From the NCBI GenBank assembly GCA_037625715.1, contig JASJHQ010000018.1, positions 1 through 44,671 of the forward strand: DNA of 44,671 bases, given 5' to 3'. The number at the start of each line of letters is the position of its first letter. Position 1 is the first letter of the stretch. Both the position numbers and the translations under genes were made by a program. Source of the stretch: JABAYQ01 sp018608925. GTDB taxonomy: Bacteria > Bacteroidota > Bacteroidia > Flavobacteriales > UBA7312. Of this stretch, positions 40,439-44,671 are shown piece after piece. Below the pieces are notes generated by a model. The model did no database searches. It was not told the DNA's origin and saw only the letters and a program-made list of their open reading frames with translations.

Positions 40439-40945
40439 ATGAAAATACTTGCATTGATAGGTCTATTTAGCTTTTTAAGTTTTGGAGACGACAACAGAGG
40501 CTATAAGGTTAAAATAGGCGATGAATTACCTAATATTCAATTAAACTTACTTGACGGAACAATTCTCAACAACCAAAGCTTAGAAGGAAAAGTAGTTGTT
40601 CTTCAATTTACGGCATCATGGTGCGGAGTGTGTAGAAAGGAAATGCCTCACTTAGAAAAGGATGTTTGGCAAAAATTTAAAGACCAAGACTTTATCTTAA
40701 TAGGTATTGATTTAAAAGAAGACGAAAAGACAGTTCGAAAATTTATAGAGTCTACAGGGGTTACTTATCCTATTGCAATTGACAAAGACGGAAGTCTTTT
40801 TGATAAATTTACACTAGAAAAAGCTGGTGTAACCAGAAACATTGTAATCAACAAAAAAGGAGAAATTGTTTTCTTAACACGTTTATTTGAAGAAAAGGAA
40901 TTCAACCAGATGATTGATGTAATCGATAGCGAGTTAAAAAAATAA
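40439..40945 (+). CDS. thioredoxin-fold (TlpA/AhpC-type) exported disulfide oxidoreductase
   Basis: This is a 168-residue protein with a short N-terminal hydrophobic signal (KILALIGLFSFLSF). The thioredoxin fold carries the redox pair Cys62 and Cys65 in TASWCGVCRKEMPHLE. Where TlpA and thioredoxins have a cis-Pro before the fourth strand, this protein reads AGVTRNIVINKKGEIV, with Thr-Arg instead; the Arg resembles the peroxiredoxin-like branch. It is probably a periplasmic thiol reductase, or a peroxiredoxin-related variant; the partner is unknown. It is the last gene of the transketolase operon, ending 4 bases from the converging ABC transporter gene. Confidence 0.87.
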   Translation: MKILALIGLFSFLSFGDDNRGYKVKIGDELPNIQLNLLDGTILNNQSLEGKVVVLQFTASWCGVCRKEMPHLEKDVWQKFKDQDFILIGIDLKEDEKTVRKFIESTGVTYPIAIDKDGSLFDKFTLEKAGVTRNIVINKKGEIVFLTRLFEEKEFNQMIDVIDSELKK

Positions 40946-40949
40946 GGTG

Positions 40950-42701
40950 TTATACCTGAAACTGAAGAGAACTCAATTGTTTGTATAAACCACCGTTTTC
41001 AATAAGCTCTTGATGGGTTCCTGATTCTACAATTGCACCTTTATCTAATACCAATATTTTATCGGCAGCAACAATGGTCGATAAACGATGGGCAATTACT
41101 ACAGAGGTTCTTCCTTTCATTAATATTTCTAAGGCTCCTTGAACTAAAGATTCGGATTCCGAATCTAAAGCAGAAGTTGCTTCATCTAAAATCAATATAC
41201 TAGGGTCTTTAAGTAAAGCTCTAGCAATGGCTATTCGCTGTCTTTGTCCGCCCGAAAGCTGAATACCTCTCTCACCAACTAAGGTTTCCATTCCTTCAGG
41301 AAAGCTTTCGATAAACTCAAAAGCATTGGCTTTTTTAGCTGCTTGTTCTATTTCATCATCCGATGCAGAAATATCACCATAGGCGATGTTTTCCTTAATC
41401 GATCCTCCAAATAATAATACTTCTTGAGGAACAACTGCCATCTGGTTTCTTAATTCACTTATAGAATAGTCGCTTATGCTTTTACCATCGACATTTAACT
41501 GACCAGAGTCAATGTTATAAAATCCTAAAAGCAAAGAAGCAATAGTAGACTTACCTGCTCCACTAGGGCCAACAATTGCTATTTTTTGTCCCGATTTAAT
41601 AGAAAAGCTAATCTTATCTAATACATTTAAGTCAGGTCGACTAGGGTAATTAAATGACAATTCCTTGAAATCAACATCGCCATTTATTTTTATAGAATCC
41701 TTAATTGGTTGTATATCTTCTTTTTCTTCGTCTAAAATATCCATTAAGTGTTCGGTTGCCCCAATAGCTTTCTGAATTTTAGAATATATATCGGCCATTC
41801 CACCAACGGAAGCACCAATAAAAACAGAATAAAGAATGAAAGAAAACAGCTGTCCCATTTGTAATTCGCCAGTGTTTACCATCTTAACGCCGTACCATAT
41901 AACTGCTACTATAGAACCGAACAGACAAAAGATTATAAAGGACGCAAAAGCACCCCTATACTTCCCTCCTTTTTTAGCAATTTCTAAAACCTCATTGGTT
42001 TTTTTAGAATAACGACTAATTTCGAAAAACTCATTTGTAAATGCTTTTACATTCACTATTCCTTGTAATGTTTCTTCTACAATAGTGTTAGACTCTGCTA
42101 CTTTTTCTTGCACGCTTTTAGAAAACTTCTTAATGTATTTTCCGAAAAATACTGCTGCTAACATCATTGGCGGAATAAGAGCCAACATAAACAGAGTAAG
42201 CTTAAAAGAAGTAAAAGATAAAAAACATATCCCTCCAATTATGATAACTATTTGCCTAAAAAATTCAGCTAAATCTGTAGTGAATGTTTCTTGAAGTAAT
42301 GCTATATCAGATGCTATTCTACTATTTAACTCTCCTACTCTTCTTTTAGAAAAGAAAGTCATAGGAAGTTTTATAAGGTGTGCGTAAGTGTCTTGTCTTA
42401 AAATAGCTAAAGTCTTTTCGGTGATATTTACAAAAAGAACTATTCTAAAATAAGAGAATATAGCCTGTAGGGCAAACAAGCCCAAAAGCGTTAGTGCAAT
42501 CTTATCAATATTGGAAACCAATTCGCTTTTTGCAGCATCTACTAAGTTTCCCATTAAAGCAGGAAAAACCAAAGATGCAGAGGTTGAAAGCAACAAAAAA
42601 AGTACGCCAAGATAAAACTCCCAAATATGGGGTTTTAAATAAGCAAACAATCTAGTAGCTTTCTTTAATGAAACTTTTTTCTTTTTATCTTTTTTAGCCA
42701 T
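40950..42701 (-). CDS. MsbA-like ABC exporter (fused membrane and ATPase domains)
   Basis: I chose the ATG at 42701 (583 residues) with the basic start AKKDKKKKVSLKK; the frame runs 41 codons further upstream, but through the promoter region of the divergent gene. Six membrane segments (about 20-310) belong to the ABC_membrane type. The ATPase domain (about 340-580) has Walker A GPSGAGKSTI, Q-loop AVVPQEVLLFGG, signature QLSGGQRQRIAIARAL, Walker B ILILDEATSALDSES and the H-loop IAHRLSTI. It forms a homodimer or heterodimer; likely cargo is lipid A/LPS precursors or another hydrophobic compound, but sequence does not fix it. It is transcribed alone, divergent from the protease gene. Confidence 0.92.
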   Translation of the reverse strand: MAKKDKKKKVSLKKATRLFAYLKPHIWEFYLGVLFLLLSTSASLVFPALMGNLVDAAKSELVSNIDKIALTLLGLFALQAIFSYFRIVLFVNITEKTLAILRQDTYAHLIKLPMTFFSKRRVGELNSRIASDIALLQETFTTDLAEFFRQIVIIIGGICFLSFTSFKLTLFMLALIPPMMLAAVFFGKYIKKFSKSVQEKVAESNTIVEETLQGIVNVKAFTNEFFEISRYSKKTNEVLEIAKKGGKYRGAFASFIIFCLFGSIVAVIWYGVKMVNTGELQMGQLFSFILYSVFIGASVGGMADIYSKIQKAIGATEHLMDILDEEKEDIQPIKDSIKINGDVDFKELSFNYPSRPDLNVLDKISFSIKSGQKIAIVGPSGAGKSTIASLLLGFYNIDSGQLNVDGKSISDYSISELRNQMAVVPQEVLLFGGSIKENIAYGDISASDDEIEQAAKKANAFEFIESFPEGMETLVGERGIQLSGGQRQRIAIARALLKDPSILILDEATSALDSESESLVQGALEILMKGRTSVVIAHRLSTIVAADKILVLDKGAIVESGTHQELIENGGLYKQLSSLQFQV

Positions 42702-42718
42702 GTTATATTGTAGGGATG

Positions 42719-42726
42719 CAAATATA
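42719..42726 (-). promoter_or_regulatory. putative -7 box (TATATTTG) for the ABC exporter
   Basis: The minus strand reads TATATTTG, matching TAnnTTTG, 17 bases before the ATG at 42701. It also supports that start over the longer frame, since the box would otherwise be inside the gene. Confidence 0.4.
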
Positions 42727-42782
42727 AATTTAATAACATTGATATGGTAATTATACAATACAAAAAAAAACTTCAAATTTCT

Positions 42783-42790
42783 TATATTTG
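42783..42790 (+). promoter_or_regulatory. putative -7 box (TATATTTG) for the secreted protease
   Basis: TATATTTG matches TAnnTTTG and ends 25 bases before the ATG at 42816. Confidence 0.4.
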
Positions 42791-42815
42791 TACCTATTAA
42801 CCCAAATATCAAGAT

Positions 42816-44671
42816 ATGAGACACTTTTTATTTTTAGCATTTCTTATACCTGTTGCTTTGTTAGCACAAACACCTAACTCCATAACACAAAACATTTCTC
42901 TTCAAAACGAAATTATTTCTCTTGATGCTCCACAGAATATTCAAGAGTTAGCATTACAAGAAAGCCTTTCGGGAGAGTCATTTAAATTTGCAAAATTTGT
43001 AGCTTCCGATATTTCGATTAACAACTCTGGTAATTGGACCAATGCACAAAACGGTAAAATCTGGAGCGTAGATATTAAAAGCGATGATGCTAAAAATTTA
43101 AGCCTATATTTTAATCAATTTTGGATTCCTTCAGGAGGAATGCTATTCATCTACAATAAAGAAAAGACTCAATTTGCTGGACCTTACACTTCCAAAAACA
43201 ATCATTCTTCGGGTTTTTATGCCAGCGAATTAATTGCTGGAGAACAACTAACAATAGAATATTTTCAGCCTAGTTATCAAAGCGAATTACCATTAATAAA
43301 TATCGACAAAGTAGCTTACGGATACAAAAAAGTAGGCGGAACTTTAGGAGGATACGGAAGCTCGGAAGACTGCCAAGTAAATGCTAATTGCTCAGAAGGA
43401 GATAATTGGGCAAATCAAAAAACATCGGTTTGCAGAATTCAGATTCCTGATGGTCAGTTTGTAGGTTTGTGCTCAGGCGCTTTAATCAACAATACCAATG
43501 GAGACTGCAGACCCCTAGTACTTTCTGCAGACCACTGTTTTTCTGGTGGTAATATATCTAATAACGACCTTAACCAGACCGTATATTATTTTAACTACGA
43601 ATCTAGTGGCTGCAACAATTCTACTCCAAACTACGAAGCAATTACTGGTTGTCAGTTATTATCTAATTCTGGCGATGAAGGTAATGTAGGTGATTCTGAT
43701 TTCTTTTTAGTAGAGTTAAATAGTGAACCATCTTTTGACCCTTACTACTCAGGTTGGGATCGTTCAAATACCGCAGCAACTAGCGGAGTAAGCATTCACC
43801 ACCCAAGTGGAGATATTAAAAAAATATCGACCTTTTCGCAAAATCTAACAACAGCAAGTGGACTAGGATTTGGAAACGACAATACAACCCATTGGAGAGT
43901 ATATTGGGATCAGACAGATAACGGATTTGGTGTTACAGAAGGAGGTTCTTCGGGTTCGCCTATTTATAACCAAAACGGATTAATTGTAGGAGACTTAACT
44001 GGTGGTTCTTCTTTTTGTGATGCTACCAACCAACCTGACGTTTACGGAAAACTATGGCACGGATGGGATCAAATGGGAAACACCAATGCTAAAAGACTAA
44101 AGCCATGGTTAGATCCTGATGATTCTGGAGTAACCGTTCTTAATGGTTCTTATTGCAATCCTAACAGCGTTAGTGCTAGTTTTTTCTCAAACGAATCAAC
44201 TATTTGCATCAACGAATCAGTTAACTTTTCTTCTAATTCTTCTGGAAATATTTCTAACTATAGCTGGCAGTTTTACGGAGGTTCTCCTGCTACTGCTAGT
44301 GGAGCTGGCCCACACAATGTAAGCTACCCTTCTTCGGGAGAGTTTGATGTTATTTTAACCGTAACAGGTCCAGAAGGAAACAATACTTATTCTCAAAGTA
44401 ATTATGTAAGTGTAGGACAAAACCTAGTAGAGCTAGACTTTTTGCCTGATTGCTATGGTATCGAAACAGCATGGACTTTACAAAGCACTTCTGGTCAAAT
44501 GATTGCTCAAGTAGATTACGGTTACTACCCAGGAGGAGAAAATGCAGATGACATGGAACCAAACCCTTCTATTGAAACAGAAAACTGGTGTTTGGTAGAC
44601 GGATGCTACAACTTTACTGTTTATGACGAATACGGAGACGGATTATATGGTTCTCAGCATTCTTGCGAATA
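42816..44671 (+). CDS. secreted trypsin-like serine endopeptidase (lysyl endopeptidase-like), 3' end outside the window
   Basis: The frame is open from the ATG at 42816 to the window end (618 complete codons), so the gene is partial. A signal peptide (about 1-18, ending VALLAQ) precedes a propeptide-like beta domain (about 20-170). The S1 trypsin-like domain (about 175-420) has the full triad: His240 in LSADHCF, Asp295 in VGDSDFFLVEL and Ser379 in EGGSSGSPI. Many Cys suggest disulfides, as in Achromobacter-type lysyl endopeptidase. A PKD domain follows (NYSWQFYGGSPATASG, about 483-498), then a 'CYNFTVYDEYGDGLYG' module common in Bacteroidota secreted proteins. A T9SS sorting tail is expected beyond the window but not seen. 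Probable role: extracellular protein degradation. Confidence 0.9.
   Translation, partial: MRHFLFLAFLIPVALLAQTPNSITQNISLQNEIISLDAPQNIQELALQESLSGESFKFAKFVASDISINNSGNWTNAQNGKIWSVDIKSDDAKNLSLYFNQFWIPSGGMLFIYNKEKTQFAGPYTSKNNHSSGFYASELIAGEQLTIEYFQPSYQSELPLINIDKVAYGYKKVGGTLGGYGSSEDCQVNANCSEGDNWANQKTSVCRIQIPDGQFVGLCSGALINNTNGDCRPLVLSADHCFSGGNISNNDLNQTVYYFNYESSGCNNSTPNYEAITGCQLLSNSGDEGNVGDSDFFLVELNSEPSFDPYYSGWDRSNTAATSGVSIHHPSGDIKKISTFSQNLTTASGLGFGNDNTTHWRVYWDQTDNGFGVTEGGSSGSPIYNQNGLIVGDLTGGSSFCDATNQPDVYGKLWHGWDQMGNTNAKRLKPWLDPDDSGVTVLNGSYCNPNSVSASFFSNESTICINESVNFSSNSSGNISNYSWQFYGGSPATASGAGPHNVSYPSSGEFDVILTVTGPEGNNTYSQSNYVSVGQNLVELDFLPDCYGIETAWTLQSTSGQMIAQVDYGYYPGGENADDMEPNPSIETENWCLVDGCYNFTVYDEYGDGLYGSQHSCE

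Noticed and set aside
40943..40958. Small hairpin (AGGT/ACCT) between the thioredoxin-like gene and the ABC exporter as a terminator
   Set aside because: The stem is only 4-5 bp with no T run.
42702..42824. N-terminal extension of the ABC exporter by 41 residues
   Set aside because: It starts at a non-ATG codon, overlaps the divergent protease start and both promoter boxes, and family members begin near the basic AKKDKKKK segment.
44350..44562. Minus-strand open frame at the window end
   Set aside because: It is antisense to the well-supported protease gene and has no recognisable motif.
1..44671. tRNA, rRNA, insertion sequence, integrase, toxin-antitoxin or defence genes
   Set aside because: None could be supported; the only mobile-element hint is the small protein at 31-282.

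Overview
Organism. The window looks like a chromosome segment of a marine-type Bacteroidota, most likely Flavobacteriales of the Cryomorphaceae/Crocinitomicaceae/Vicingaceae kind (the order is a fairly safe inference, the family is a guess). The DNA is AT-rich and densely packed, starts rarely have a Shine-Dalgarno sequence, and many genes carry the Bacteroidota -7 box TAnnTTTG just upstream. There are type IX secretion (T9SS) components and cargo: porQ, a type A sorting tail, a type B (CHU_C) tail, and a PKD-bearing secreted protease. Transketolase is split into two genes. I see no tRNA, rRNA, CRISPR array, insertion sequence or integrase, and no gene-free stretch longer than about 260 bases. 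Layout. 1-6350 is the accessory part: a small phage/plasmid-type protein, an unknown secreted protein, a very large T9SS surface protein with eleven Ig-like repeats interrupted by one in-frame TAA, and a small membrane protein. 6359-10420 is a minus-strand operon of SDR oxidoreductase, RND/MMPL transporter and secreted alpha/beta hydrolase, with an 11-bp perfect inverted repeat at its head. 10586-12840 holds lpdA and a FKBP isomerase, converging on two terminators. 12911-20105 is a plus-strand run: rfbC, lytic transglycosylase, uvrA, LOG-family protein, and an outer-membrane protein with TSP3 and SPOR-like repeats. 20148-21323 is a THUMP methyltransferase. 21372-26823 is a tightly coupled plus-strand operon: methyltransferase, ZIP transporter, P-loop kinase-like ATPase, recQ, fmt, trmH. 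26820-30408 has pdxH divergent from ispH, and a porQ-cmk operon converging on ispH. 30510-35970 on the minus strand holds ychF, a GlmU-like nucleotidyltransferase, lon and a small outer-membrane protein. 36088-40945 is a plus-strand operon: transketolase N half, a secreted VWA protein, transketolase C half, class III aminotransferase, thioredoxin-like protein. 40950-42701 is an MsbA-like ABC exporter, and 42816 to the end is a secreted trypsin-like protease cut by the window edge. How the genes work together. Most are housekeeping: PDH/OGDH E3, pentose phosphate, isoprenoid, PLP and CMP metabolism, translation initiation, DNA repair, proteolysis, envelope maintenance. The secreted products need the T9SS of which PorQ is a part. 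The less ordinary items are the nonsense-interrupted repeat protein, the VWA gene inside the transketolase operon, the SDR/RND/hydrolase operon with its operator-like repeat and an SDR lacking the catalytic Tyr, and the TSP3/SPOR outer-membrane protein. I found no clear, complete novel system; most of the window is core genome.
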